Positions 26,457 to 34,951 of a stretch of DNA of 64,000 nt are shown here, in pieces. Source of the stretch: Gemmatimonadales bacterium (lineage in GTDB: Bacteria; Gemmatimonadota; Glassbacteria; GWA2-58-10); assembly GCA_024278175.1 (NCBI GenBank), contig JAJRTS010000080.1, positions 1-64,000 of the forward strand, written 5' to 3'. The notes under the pieces were generated by a model that made no database searches, had not been told where the DNA came from, and saw only the letters and a program-made list of their open reading frames with translations. Made by a program: the position numbers and the translations under genes. Every line of letters begins with the position of its first letter. Positions within the stretch are counted from its first letter, which is position 1.

Positions 26457-27472
26457 GCGAGCAGCGGATTCTCGAAGGCACGGAACTGACTATAATGGAA
26501 ATAGGCGGGCTGGAAGTCGCCGACCGCACGTGGGCCGTGAGCTGGCCCGGCGAGCGGTTGGATAAGGCGCTGGAGGCCAGCGTGCGGCAGTTGGGCGTGG
26601 TCCGTCCGCTGTGGGCGCTGGAGAGCGACGAGGGCGCTGTGCTTGTAGTCGATGGGTTCCGGCGGCTGGCGGCGGCCGGGGCGGCGGGGATCGACAGTGT
26701 GCCGGTTGTCCTGCTTGATAAAAAAATTCCCGCTGATAAAATTTTCCTCGCCCGCTGTTTCGATATTGCCGGCCGCCTGAGCCCGGTGGAGGCCTCCCGG
26801 CTGGCGGACAAACTTCGCAGGAAATTTGGTGCCGATGACGATGAATTGGCAAAAAATTTCCTGCCGCTGTGGGGGATGGGAAGCTCCGCCAGCGTACTGA
26901 AAAAACTGCGCGAACTGGAGCGCCTGGGCGAGCCGGTGGCTCGCTGGTGCGCGGAAAACAAAACGGGCCTTCGCGAGGCGGGCCTCTGGGCGCGCCTTCC
27001 CCGCCAGGGCCAGCGGGCGATGCTGGAGCTGGTGCGTGCGTTCAAACCCGGTGGCAACCTTCTCCGCGGTTACCTGGAACTGGCCGGGGAAATCTCCCTG
27101 CGCGAGAATGCGGATATCGAGGAGATTTTCTCCGACGCCCGCATCCGCAAGCTGATGCTCGATCCCCACGGGGCGGCCTCCGGCGGACGGGAGAGTGTCC
27201 ACCGCGTGCTGCTCGAACGCCGTTACCCCGCCCTGAGCGAGCTGCGCGCCAGGCTGACAAAACTCAAGGGCGGGCTTGGCCTTGACGGGCCGCTGGGCGT
27301 GGAACCGCCGCGCCTGTTCGAGGGCGAGCGTTACACGGCCCGGTTCGAATTCGGCAGCGCCGAAGAGCTGGAGCAGGTTGCGCTGAAGCTGCTGGGCGCG
27401 GCCCGCAGCGGCAGGGTCGGGGCGCTGTTCACTCTGCTGGGCGCACCGGCGAAGAGCGAGGGGAAAGAATGA
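26453..27472 (+). CDS. ParB/Srx-like N-terminal domain protein
   Basis: The 339-residue protein has an N-terminal ParB-like fold at about residues 20-90: LEASVRQLGVVRPLWALE, then VVDGFRRLAAAGAAGIDSVPVVLLD. The GERRYRA box of chromosome-segregation ParB is changed to DGFRRLA. The middle is helical (LSPVEASRLADKLRRKFG is reminiscent of the ParB HTH lead-in) and the C-terminus is unassigned. No Walker-type ParA gene is nearby. It overlaps the genes on both sides by four bases, so it is tightly coupled to the radical SAM gene that follows. Confidence 0.7.
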   Translation: MSEQRILEGTELTIMEIGGLEVADRTWAVSWPGERLDKALEASVRQLGVVRPLWALESDEGAVLVVDGFRRLAAAGAAGIDSVPVVLLDKKIPADKIFLARCFDIAGRLSPVEASRLADKLRRKFGADDDELAKNFLPLWGMGSSASVLKKLRELERLGEPVARWCAENKTGLREAGLWARLPRQGQRAMLELVRAFKPGGNLLRGYLELAGEISLRENADIEEIFSDARIRKLMLDPHGAASGGRESVHRVLLERRYPALSELRARLTKLKGGLGLDGPLGVEPPRLFEGERYTARFEFGSAEELEQVALKLLGAARSGRVGALFTLLGAPAKSEGKE

Positions 27473-28581
27473 TCCGCGAGTTCGACACGATTTTTGTCCA
27501 CCCGGAGGTGGCGAACAACCCTCGCACCAGGGAACTGCTGGGGCGCGTGCCGCACCGCCGGGCGGTGGAGATAGAACAGATGGAGAAACTGGCGCGCCGC
27601 AGCCGCGAGGACCCACAATCGAGCGTGATGCGCGGCAAGTTCAACCTGGCCCTGGCTCCCTACAAGGGCCGTCAGGTGGAACCCTGCCCGGCCAGCCCCG
27701 GGATGAGTTGTTGTTGCTACCGGGTGATCAACCTGGTGGCCGGCTGCCCGATCGACTGCTCCTACTGCGTGCTGCAGGGCTACCTCAACCGGCCGACAAT
27801 CACGGTTTACCCGGAGCTGGAAAAAATATTCTCCGAGCTGGAAGGGGAGCTTGCCGCCGAGTGGTTCGTGCCGCCGCGCTACGGTACGGGTGAGCTTTCG
27901 GATAGTCTGGCGCTGGACAACCTGCTGCGGTTCTCCCCGGAGCTGATCCGCTTTTTTGCAAAATATCCCAAAAGCTGGTTCGAGCTGAAAACCAAGGGCG
28001 CGCAGGTGGAGTCGATTCTGGATGTCGATCCCGTGCCGCCCAACACCGTGGTTAGCTGGAGCGTGAACCCGCAGAAAGTGATCGACTCCGAGGAGCGGTT
28101 CGCCGCCTCGCTGGACCAGCGTCTGGAGGCCGCCGGGCAGGTGCGCGACGCCGGTTACAAGCTGGGCTTTCATTTCGACCCGATATTCCACTACGATCGC
28201 TGGCGGCGGGACTACCGCGAGGTGGTGGAGAAAATCTACGCCGTGGCCCGGTCCGGCGACATTGCCTGGATCAGCCTGGGCTGCCTGCGCTACAGCCCGT
28301 GGATGGCCCCGTACTACGAAGAGCGTTTTGCAAAGCACCCGCTGCTGGCCGGTGAGCTGAGCCTCGTGCCCCCCGACGGCAAGTACCGCTACCCCCAGCC
28401 GCTGCGGATAGAAATCTACCGGGCGCTGAACGAGTGGATTGCCGAGCGTGACAGCGATGTGTACGTGTATCTGTGCATGGAGAGCGCCACCGTGTTCCGC
28501 TGGGCGCTGGGCCGCGAGGTGGCCGGCGACTGCCTGGGTGTGGAGCGCGGGTTCCCGCCCCCGCCGGGATGGAGCGGATGA
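27469..28581 (+). CDS. Spore photoproduct lyase-like radical SAM protein
   Basis: The 370-residue protein carries CPIDCSYCVLQGYLN, a CX3CX2C [4Fe-4S] site at Cys93, 97 and 100 in the exact context used by spore photoproduct lyase (SplB). The later FELKTKG and VVSWSVNP segments fit the same family. From memory, the Bacillus enzyme's hydrogen-donor Cys (C141 in its AACTSD segment) aligns with RYGTGELSDSLAL here, which has no Cys. It is therefore more likely a family member with a different reaction than a true DNA-repair lyase. There are no sporulation genes in the window. An additional Cys cluster (MSCCCYRV) precedes the cluster motif. Confidence 0.8.
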   Translation: MIREFDTIFVHPEVANNPRTRELLGRVPHRRAVEIEQMEKLARRSREDPQSSVMRGKFNLALAPYKGRQVEPCPASPGMSCCCYRVINLVAGCPIDCSYCVLQGYLNRPTITVYPELEKIFSELEGELAAEWFVPPRYGTGELSDSLALDNLLRFSPELIRFFAKYPKSWFELKTKGAQVESILDVDPVPPNTVVSWSVNPQKVIDSEERFAASLDQRLEAAGQVRDAGYKLGFHFDPIFHYDRWRRDYREVVEKIYAVARSGDIAWISLGCLRYSPWMAPYYEERFAKHPLLAGELSLVPPDGKYRYPQPLRIEIYRALNEWIAERDSDVYVYLCMESATVFRWALGREVAGDCLGVERGFPPPPGWSG

Positions 28582-28616
28582 GAGGATGATTGTTTTCTTA
28601 GCTGCAAGTGAACCGA

Positions 28617-28830
28617 AGGGGCGCTGAAATAAAACATTCAACGCCCTCGAATAAAAATGTTTCGCTTTGGTTAGTTGTCAAGGGCAAGGCAAGCCGTTCC
28701 TTTTACTGGTTTTGCTCTTTGTACTATTCCAAAGGTGTTACATTGCTTCCGCCTGATTTCGGCGGGCTAAACAAGAACGGCCCTTGACAACCAGACGCCC
28801 ATACTCCGGTAATATTTCAACACGCTTTTA
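28617..28830 (-). mobile_element. MITE-like element, copy B (reverse orientation)
   Basis: It is the same 205-bp family as at 12.0 and 52.0 kb, in reverse orientation. The inner arms GTTGTCAAGGGC and GAACGGCCCTTGACAACC are present, and the ends read GCGCTGAAATAAAA and AATATTTCAACACGC. It fills almost the whole 274-base gap between the radical SAM gene and the SGNH gene, ending 26 bases before the latter's ATG. No matching flanking duplication is obvious for this copy. Confidence 0.8.
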
Positions 28831-28855
28831 AAATCGGCAATAAACAGGGGACCCT

Positions 28856-30031
28856 ATGAGAAAAACATCAGCAGCCGTTAACCGGTCGGGCAGGTACCGT
28901 AAATTGGTAATCGGAGGCTTAATCGCCCTGGCGCTGCTCTTGATTCTCGAATCAGTAGGGCAGATTACATTTTATCTCTCAAAAGGCGTTCCTTATTACT
29001 CTGTTAAAAATAAAATCCGGCAATCTACTCAATTCTCTCCCTACACACTATACAGATATCCGGCAAATTCTTCTGTGTACATGTCGGGATATCCGGATGT
29101 GCTCAAGACGGACCGGTACGGGTTTATCCACAATGGCCAGGATAGAGAAATCAAAAATGAAGAATACACCGTATTTATCCTTGGCGGTTCCACTGTGGAA
29201 GGGCGCGGGGCTTCATCCAATTCCCACACGATATGTGCGCAATTGGAAATCATTCTCTCGAAAAAGATCAATATCGACAGACCCATCAGGGTGATTAACG
29301 CCGGGCATGTGGGTTTCAATGCATATCAGGAATTCCTTTTGTCAAGCAGCCGGCTTATCCAGGAATTTTCACCGGACATGGTAGTGTCTTTAAACGGCCG
29401 TAACGACGCATATTATCTGGTTGATCGGATGGGTGATGGTTGGAAGCCGAACTGGCAACCATATTACGATGAGTTGGAACACAACGTCAACTCCTTGATG
29501 CAGAAACCGCTAGTGGGTGCTTTTCGCCTTCTGGCCAGCGGTTTGGCTGACTATTTGACGATAGATGATGGGATCAGACGACTTGTAGCTCCTCCCGTTA
29601 CTTACGACTCAATAGCAGTGCCGGCTGAGATAGTGGGACAGGGAGTAAAGTCTTATTTGACGGCGTTGGAATTGTGCAAAACCAATGCAAACATGTATGG
29701 ATTCGACTTTCTCGCCGTACTTCAACCGGTACTGTTACCCAACATGAAAATCAGCGCCAGTCAGGTGGAACGAGACATGGTAAAGCACTTTCTGAATAGC
29801 TATTCCAGGGCTGAATACTATGTTCCCTATATCGATTCATTCTACAAACGAGTAGTTGCCGATACCCGGGAATCTCAATGGTTCCACGACATGTCGGACA
29901 TCTTTCAAAACAATGCCGAAACCTTGTATTATGATTCCTGCCACTACAACGACAGGGGGAATCGGTTGATTGCCGAGCGGCTGGCTGAAGTCATCGTTCC
30001 GGTTATTGCCGCCCGATCGGAGGGCCAATAA
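28856..30031 (+). CDS. Membrane-anchored SGNH/GDSL-like hydrolase
   Basis: The 391-residue protein has one N-terminal membrane anchor (about residues 20-42). An SGNH fold follows: block I reads FILGGSTVEGRG (Ser in GGST), NAGHVGFNAYQ is the Gly block, LNGRNDAYY is the Asn block, and DSCHYNDRGNRLIAERL gives the catalytic Asp-His pair. This combination is typical of O-acetyl esterases acting on surface polysaccharides or peptidoglycan. The gene is noticeably AT-rich compared with its neighbours. Its promoter region is displaced or supplied by the MITE copy directly upstream. Confidence 0.8.
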   Translation: MRKTSAAVNRSGRYRKLVIGGLIALALLLILESVGQITFYLSKGVPYYSVKNKIRQSTQFSPYTLYRYPANSSVYMSGYPDVLKTDRYGFIHNGQDREIKNEEYTVFILGGSTVEGRGASSNSHTICAQLEIILSKKINIDRPIRVINAGHVGFNAYQEFLLSSSRLIQEFSPDMVVSLNGRNDAYYLVDRMGDGWKPNWQPYYDELEHNVNSLMQKPLVGAFRLLASGLADYLTIDDGIRRLVAPPVTYDSIAVPAEIVGQGVKSYLTALELCKTNANMYGFDFLAVLQPVLLPNMKISASQVERDMVKHFLNSYSRAEYYVPYIDSFYKRVVADTRESQWFHDMSDIFQNNAETLYYDSCHYNDRGNRLIAERLAEVIVPVIAARSEGQ

Positions 30032-30064
30032 AAAAGCCCGCACTCATTGAGCACGGGCTTTTGA
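30031..30064. terminator. Bidirectional intrinsic terminator
   Basis: AAAAGCCCG and CGGGCTTTT form a perfect stem with flanking A- and T-runs, between the convergent SGNH and accA genes. The symmetry lets it serve both strands. Confidence 0.85.
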
Positions 30065-30087
30065 TTACACACGTTTTATCTGTAAAA

Positions 30088-31044
30088 TTATTCCTCGAAC
30101 TCACCCATGTGTGAAAACTTCTCCACCCGCTGGGTCACCAGATCCTCTTCGCTCAGACGGCGCAACTGGCTCAGGTGTTTGTCCAGCACCTTGCTCATGT
30201 TCGCCGCTGTTCCGGCAAAGTCCATGTGCGCCCCGCCGTTGGGCTCGTCGATTATCTCATCGATTATACCGAACTTCATCAGGTGCGCCGCGTCGATCTT
30301 GAGCGCCCTGGCCGCTTTCTCCTTCTCCTCGGCGTCGCGCCAGAGGATCGAGGCGCAGCCCTCGGGGCTGATCACCGAGTAGATCGCGTTCTCCATCATC
30401 AGCACGCGGTTGCCCACGCCCAGGGCCAGCGCTCCTCCGCTGCCGCCCTCGCCGATAACTATCGCCACCAGCGGCACCCGCAGCATGGCCATCTCGCGAA
30501 GGTTGCGGGCGATAGCCTCGGCCTGGCCGCGCTCCTCGGCCTCGATTCCCGGATACGCGCCCTGGGTGTCGATCAGCGTGACTATCGCCCGGCCGTACTG
30601 CTCGGCCATCTTCATCAGGCGCATGGCCTTGCGGTAGCCCTCGGGGTGGGCCATCCCGAAATTGCGATAGATTTTTTCCTTGGTGTCCCGCCCCTTTTGC
30701 TGACCGATCACCATCACCGGCTTGCCGCCGAAGAGCGCCCAGCCACCCACGATCGCCGGGTCGTCACGAAACTGGCGGTCGCCGTGGAGCTCGATAAAAT
30801 CCTCGAACACGGAGTTGATATAGTCCAGGGCGAAAGGCCGGTTGGGATGGCGCGCCAGTTGCACACGCTGGTACGGAGTGATCTTGCGGTAGACGTCATC
30901 ACGCACCTTGGCCAGTTTCGTCTCCAGCTTTTCGATCTCGTCGTGCACGTCCAGACCCTCGGTATCCGCGATCCGGCGCATCTCCTCGATCCGCTCGATC
31001 ACTTTGCGGATCGGCTGCTCGAAATCAAGGTATACTCCGCCCAT
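30088..31044 (-). CDS. accA: Acetyl-CoA carboxylase carboxyltransferase subunit alpha
   Basis: This subunit makes malonyl-CoA with AccD in fatty-acid synthesis. From the ATG at 31044 it has 318 residues, the normal length, and begins MGGVYLDFEQPIRKVIERIE. A longer reading from 31092 has no ribosome-binding site; CGGAG precedes the chosen start by five bases. VMVIGQQKGRDTKEKIYRNFGM, LIDTQGAYPGIEAEERGQAEAIA and IGEGGSGGALALGVGN are characteristic. accD is not in the window. Confidence 0.95.
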   Translation of the reverse strand: MGGVYLDFEQPIRKVIERIEEMRRIADTEGLDVHDEIEKLETKLAKVRDDVYRKITPYQRVQLARHPNRPFALDYINSVFEDFIELHGDRQFRDDPAIVGGWALFGGKPVMVIGQQKGRDTKEKIYRNFGMAHPEGYRKAMRLMKMAEQYGRAIVTLIDTQGAYPGIEAEERGQAEAIARNLREMAMLRVPLVAIVIGEGGSGGALALGVGNRVLMMENAIYSVISPEGCASILWRDAEEKEKAARALKIDAAHLMKFGIIDEIIDEPNGGAHMDFAGTAANMSKVLDKHLSQLRRLSEEDLVTQRVEKFSHMGEFEE

Positions 31045-31184
31045 TGCAACTCCGTATATAAGTTTTAATATCTTCCCGCCGCTTCCCCTCACCGTCTGCT
31101 AATTTGACTAACATCGCCGTGAGGGTCAAGCTTTTTATGTTGCCAAGCGGTATAAAATGCTCCGGGCTAACGCGGTAAAAAAAG

Positions 31185-32387
31185 CTATTTGTCCAGACCC
31201 AGCAGGCCGGCCGCCACCGCGCGGCAGAGTTTTTCCAGTTGCGGCTGCTCCAGGTTCAGGCAGTCCACCAGCCAGTCTCCCTGACCGGTGTAGAACGTGC
31301 TCCAGGTGTAGTCTGTATCGGTGGCGTCCGAGCGCAGGAACCAGGACCACAGCTTGTAGAGCCTGGCGGTGGGCAGGATGTCCGTGCCCCAGAGGATCTT
31401 GTCCTGGCAGCGGATCAGCAGCTCGCGTGCCTTGGCCGCCCGGCGGTCCTCGATACCGTCCAGGGCCTTGCCCTTGCCGATCTCGCCCAGCCGTCCCGAG
31501 GTGTCGCTGTAGAGGTTGGGCTCACTCCCCAACAGGGAGGCGAACTCGTCCATTTTCTCCCACGGGTAGTTGGCCAGATGGACCGCCACGAAATTGGTCT
31601 CCCGGATGTCCTCCACCAGGCGGAAGAACGCCTCGTGCATCTTCCAGTACTCCTTCTCGCCGTGCTCCGGGTGCCAGTGCCATTCGGGGAAGCAACTCAG
31701 CTCGCGGGAGCGGTCGTTGCCCTCCAGGGGGAAGAAAAACGAATGGGGGTCGCCGTAGTGAATCCAGACCGGCAGACCCAGAGCGCCCGCGTGGGCGAAA
31801 ACTTCCTTGTAGCGCGTGTCGCCCAGCGGGGCCACCGAGCCGTTGGACCTGATCGAGAGCCCCACGTCCTTGTGTACCTTGACCCCGCGCACGCCCATCG
31901 CCTTAACCTCGTCCAGGTGGACGCAGGCTTTCTCCACGAACCCCGGCTCGTCGAGCCGCCAGTCGAATCCGGCGAAACAAATCACCCGTCCGGCCAGCGG
32001 GCCGTTGTTCCAGGCCTCTATCTCGCGCTTCTGCTCGTCCCAGAACTTGTAGAGCGGGAGCGTGATAATGCGCTCGATTCCCGCCCCGTCCAGGATCTCC
32101 TTCAACTCCGGAACCAGCCCCGGCGTTTCCGGGTAACCCTCCAGGTGGCTGTGCCCGTCGATTGCCCCTTCCACTGCCAGCCTGGTCAGCGGCGAGTCCC
32201 ATTCAACCTGGTTGGCGTTCAGTTGCAGCGTGGCCATCCGGTGATAGCTGTCAACCTCTTCCATTGCGTTGTCCGGTACTTTCATCCAATTCCAGCCCGG
32301 GTAGCGGTGAGGCGCCTTGAGCGCCCAGAACTGCTCTACTTCCGTCAGCCTCTTTTCCAGTTTCTCGTCCTGCGCCCGCGTCTTCAT
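31185..32387 (-). CDS. Amidohydrolase-family TIM-barrel protein
   Basis: The 400-residue protein has the metal-binding strand-1 motif IDGHSHLEG (HxH). VKVHKDVG, where the Lys or His can bridge the metals, VWIHYGDPH, NFVAVHLANYPW and YSDTSGRLGEIG are at the positions of later barrel strands. This is the amidohydrolase_2 (PF04909-like) pattern of decarboxylases and lactonases such as ACMSD. No signal peptide is present. Substrate unknown. It is divergent from the CE7 esterase operon and has a convincing promoter. Confidence 0.8.
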   Translation of the reverse strand: MKTRAQDEKLEKRLTEVEQFWALKAPHRYPGWNWMKVPDNAMEEVDSYHRMATLQLNANQVEWDSPLTRLAVEGAIDGHSHLEGYPETPGLVPELKEILDGAGIERIITLPLYKFWDEQKREIEAWNNGPLAGRVICFAGFDWRLDEPGFVEKACVHLDEVKAMGVRGVKVHKDVGLSIRSNGSVAPLGDTRYKEVFAHAGALGLPVWIHYGDPHSFFFPLEGNDRSRELSCFPEWHWHPEHGEKEYWKMHEAFFRLVEDIRETNFVAVHLANYPWEKMDEFASLLGSEPNLYSDTSGRLGEIGKGKALDGIEDRRAAKARELLIRCQDKILWGTDILPTARLYKLWSWFLRSDATDTDYTWSTFYTGQGDWLVDCLNLEQPQLEKLCRAVAAGLLGLDK

Positions 32388-32459
32388 CTATCCTGCTCCA
32401 GTCACTACGGTTGTGGGCCCTGACACCACTTCGCTATCATGGCTGCAAATCGACCAGCT

Positions 32460-32488
32460 ATAATAATTGTCACCGGAAAGAAATGCAA
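32460..32488 (-). promoter_or_regulatory. Candidate promoter of the amidohydrolase gene
   Basis: On the minus strand: TTGCAT, a 17-nt spacer and TATTAT, giving a leader of about 65 nt to the start at 32387. It lies in the divergent gap shared with the esterase operon. Confidence 0.5.
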
Positions 32489-32587
32489 TACGCTCGCCTG
32501 CGGCCAGCTTGCGAACGTAGGGGATCGGGCTTAAGTTGTGCCAGAGGTTAGTTTTCATATCCGGACAGACTAATTACAACGGAGGAG

Positions 32588-33886
32588 ATGTTGAGAATAT
32601 TCAGCAATGTGTTCGTTACGCTGGTGCTGCTTGCCTGCGCCGCCGGTTCGCTTGTGGCGGCGGAGACCGGATTGACGGTCAGCGCCGACAGGGCAGATGC
32701 CACCTACTCGCTGGGCGATACGGTAACTTTCACGGTCGAATGCACGGACAGGGACGCGGCCGTGCAGTATCTGCTCAGTATCGACGGTGAGACCGAGCTC
32801 GAAACGGGCGCGCTGGAGCTGCGGCGCGGCAGGGCCACCGTGCGCGCCGTGCTGAACCAGCCGGGTTTCCTGCGGCTGCAGGCCACCACCGGCGATGGCG
32901 AGCAGGCGGTCCGCGCCTACTGGGGCTGTGCCGTGGAGCCGCTGGCGATCCGCTCGGCGGGTGTGCTCCCGGATGATTTCGAGCGGTTCTGGGCCCAGGG
33001 CAAGGCCGAACTGCTGCGGGTTGCGCCGGATTTCCGGATCGAGGAGGTAACCGGCGATGAGCATTCCTCGCGGCTGTTCCGGGTCAGCGTGGCCAATATC
33101 GAGGGCAGCCGCATGTTCTGCTGGTATCGGGTGCCAAAGGGCGAGGGCCCGTTTCCGGCCGTGCTGTCAATCCCCGGCGCGGGAGTGCGCAAGGAGGGCA
33201 CGCGCGAGAACTACGCTCAGGCCGGGTTCGCCGTGCTGACCATGGCCGTGCACGGAATCGGCCAGGACCATCCCCTGGAATACTACGATACTCTCAGGCA
33301 TGGCTTGCTCTCCGGTTACCCGTATTTCGGCATGGACGATCCCTATCGCTACTACTATCGCCGGATGGTGCTGGGGGCGATCCGCTGTATCGATTTCCTC
33401 AGCACCCGCGGGGAGGTCGACAAGACGCGAATCGCCGTGGCGGGATCGAGCCAGGGCGGCGGGATGAGCCTGCTGGTGGCCTCGCTGGATAAGCGTATCC
33501 GCGCGCTGAGCGCCAATGTCCCCGCTCTCTGCGACCACGCCGGCAGCCTTCAGGGACGTCCCTCCGGGTGGCCGCGCCTGCTGCGGCACGCCGGTGCTGG
33601 CCAGCGGAATCGGGTGCTGCGCACCATGGGCTACTTCGACGCAGCTACGGCCGCCTCGCGGATCGAGGTGCCGGCCCGCCTCTCGGCCGGGTTTATCGAC
33701 CGCACCTGCCCGCCGTCCACCGTGATGGCCGCGTTCAACAACCTGCGGGGGCCGCGCACGATCGAGATGGTGCCCGGGATGGGACATGCCACTCCCAAAG
33801 GTTACAGTGAGGACTGGCCCCGCTGGCTGATGGACGCACTGGATGGGAAAGTAACGGGACTGAAAGTTATTCAGGGGGAGCTTTAG
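32588..33886 (+). CDS. Secreted CE7-type acetylxylan esterase
   Basis: The 432-residue protein has a signal peptide (about residues 1-24, ending SLVAAE) and a beta-sandwich N-terminal region. The CE7/AXE1 hydrolase domain follows: FPAVLSIPGAGVRKEG, then VAGSSQGGGMSLLVAS with the GSSQGG elbow, and GFIDRTCPPSTVMAAFNN with the Asp, and PGMGHATPKGY with the His of the triad. It deacetylates xylan or cephalosporin-like substrates in the periplasm or outside. The ATG at 32588 is very close to a GGAGGAG site; TTG at 32591 is an alternative. It is the first gene of a six-gene operon; the next start is one base after its stop. Confidence 0.85.
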   Translation: MLRIFSNVFVTLVLLACAAGSLVAAETGLTVSADRADATYSLGDTVTFTVECTDRDAAVQYLLSIDGETELETGALELRRGRATVRAVLNQPGFLRLQATTGDGEQAVRAYWGCAVEPLAIRSAGVLPDDFERFWAQGKAELLRVAPDFRIEEVTGDEHSSRLFRVSVANIEGSRMFCWYRVPKGEGPFPAVLSIPGAGVRKEGTRENYAQAGFAVLTMAVHGIGQDHPLEYYDTLRHGLLSGYPYFGMDDPYRYYYRRMVLGAIRCIDFLSTRGEVDKTRIAVAGSSQGGGMSLLVASLDKRIRALSANVPALCDHAGSLQGRPSGWPRLLRHAGAGQRNRVLRTMGYFDAATAASRIEVPARLSAGFIDRTCPPSTVMAAFNNLRGPRTIEMVPGMGHATPKGYSEDWPRWLMDALDGKVTGLKVIQGEL

Positions 33887-33887
33887 G

Positions 33888-34931
33888 ATGTCGATTGGCG
33901 TAGTGGTTATAACCCCCGGCTGGGTGGCGGGGGAGCATATCCGTGGGTTCGTGGAGAACCGGCACACGCATATCGCTGCGCTAGTGGCTTTCTCGGAAGC
34001 CCAGAAATTGCGCGCCGCTGAATACTGCAAAAAATACGGGTTCGAGTGCCGGGTGACCGATAACCTGGGCGACGCCCTGGCGATGGACGAGGTGAAAATC
34101 GCCACGGTCTGCTCGATCAACTGTTTCCACTATGAGCATACCCTGGCCGCGCTCAATGCGGGCAAGCACACGCTTACCGAAAAGCCGCTGGCGATGAAGC
34201 CCGCGGAGGTGGAAACCCTGGCTGCAACCGCCGCTGAAAAAGGGCTGGTAACAATGGCCGGGCATATCGTGCGCTATTTCCCGGCGGTGGTAAGCCTGAA
34301 GAACCTGGTGGAGCGTGGCGATATCGGCCAGGTCTACCACGTGGAGGCCGACTACTGGCACCAGCTTACCCCGGGGTGGAAAAGCAAGGCCGCAACGGCG
34401 GGCAGCGCGATGTTGATGGGCGGGATTCACGCGCTGGACCTGGTGCGCCACCTGATCGGCGAGGAGCTTAAGGTTGAACGGGTCAGCGCGCTGAGCAGCG
34501 GTCCCCATCGCCGGCAGGATTTCGACTACCCGCCCAACGTGTCGGCCCTGATTGCGTTCGAGGGCGGCAGGACCGCGCGGGTGGGTGTGAGCGTGGAGGC
34601 GGCGATGCCCTACACGTTTCATCTCCAGGTAAACGGCACACAGGGCGCGATCCGTCAGAAAAAGTTCCACGCGCCGGAGCTGTTTCCGGGCGAGACGGGT
34701 TTCGTGGAGCTCGGCGGCGGTTTTCCCGACGACTGGAACGTGGCCTGCCACCCGTTCAAGGACGAGATTGATGATTTTATCGATTGTGTCCGTGAGGGCA
34801 GACCAAACCAACTGGATTTCAGCCGGGCCAGGGCCACCTACGACCTGCTGTTCGATATCGAGCAAGCCGCGGCCACCAACACTATCATCAAGCCCCGCGA
34901 TTGCCGGGGCGATCTGTGCATGCCGTACTGA
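33888..34931 (+). CDS. Gfo/Idh/MocA-family dehydrogenase
   Basis: The 347-residue protein has an N-terminal Rossmann domain, the EKPLAMKPAEVETL segment (the EKP motif with catalytic Lys) and C-terminal GGIHALDLVRHLIGE, carrying the catalytic His. Members oxidise or epimerise sugars and inositols with NAD(P). The glycine-rich loop near the N-terminus is VVITPGWVAGEH, a variant of GxGxxG. It begins one base after the esterase stop codon, so it is translationally linked to it. Confidence 0.88.
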   Translation: MSIGVVVITPGWVAGEHIRGFVENRHTHIAALVAFSEAQKLRAAEYCKKYGFECRVTDNLGDALAMDEVKIATVCSINCFHYEHTLAALNAGKHTLTEKPLAMKPAEVETLAATAAEKGLVTMAGHIVRYFPAVVSLKNLVERGDIGQVYHVEADYWHQLTPGWKSKAATAGSAMLMGGIHALDLVRHLIGEELKVERVSALSSGPHRRQDFDYPPNVSALIAFEGGRTARVGVSVEAAMPYTFHLQVNGTQGAIRQKKFHAPELFPGETGFVELGGGFPDDWNVACHPFKDEIDDFIDCVREGRPNQLDFSRARATYDLLFDIEQAAATNTIIKPRDCRGDLCMPY

Positions 34932-34951
34932 ACCCAAGCGCGAAGGCGCCT

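Noticed and set aside
25563-28581. Chromosome partition locus because of the ParB-like gene
   Set aside because: No ParA gene and no parS-like cluster seen; the CTP-binding box is altered.
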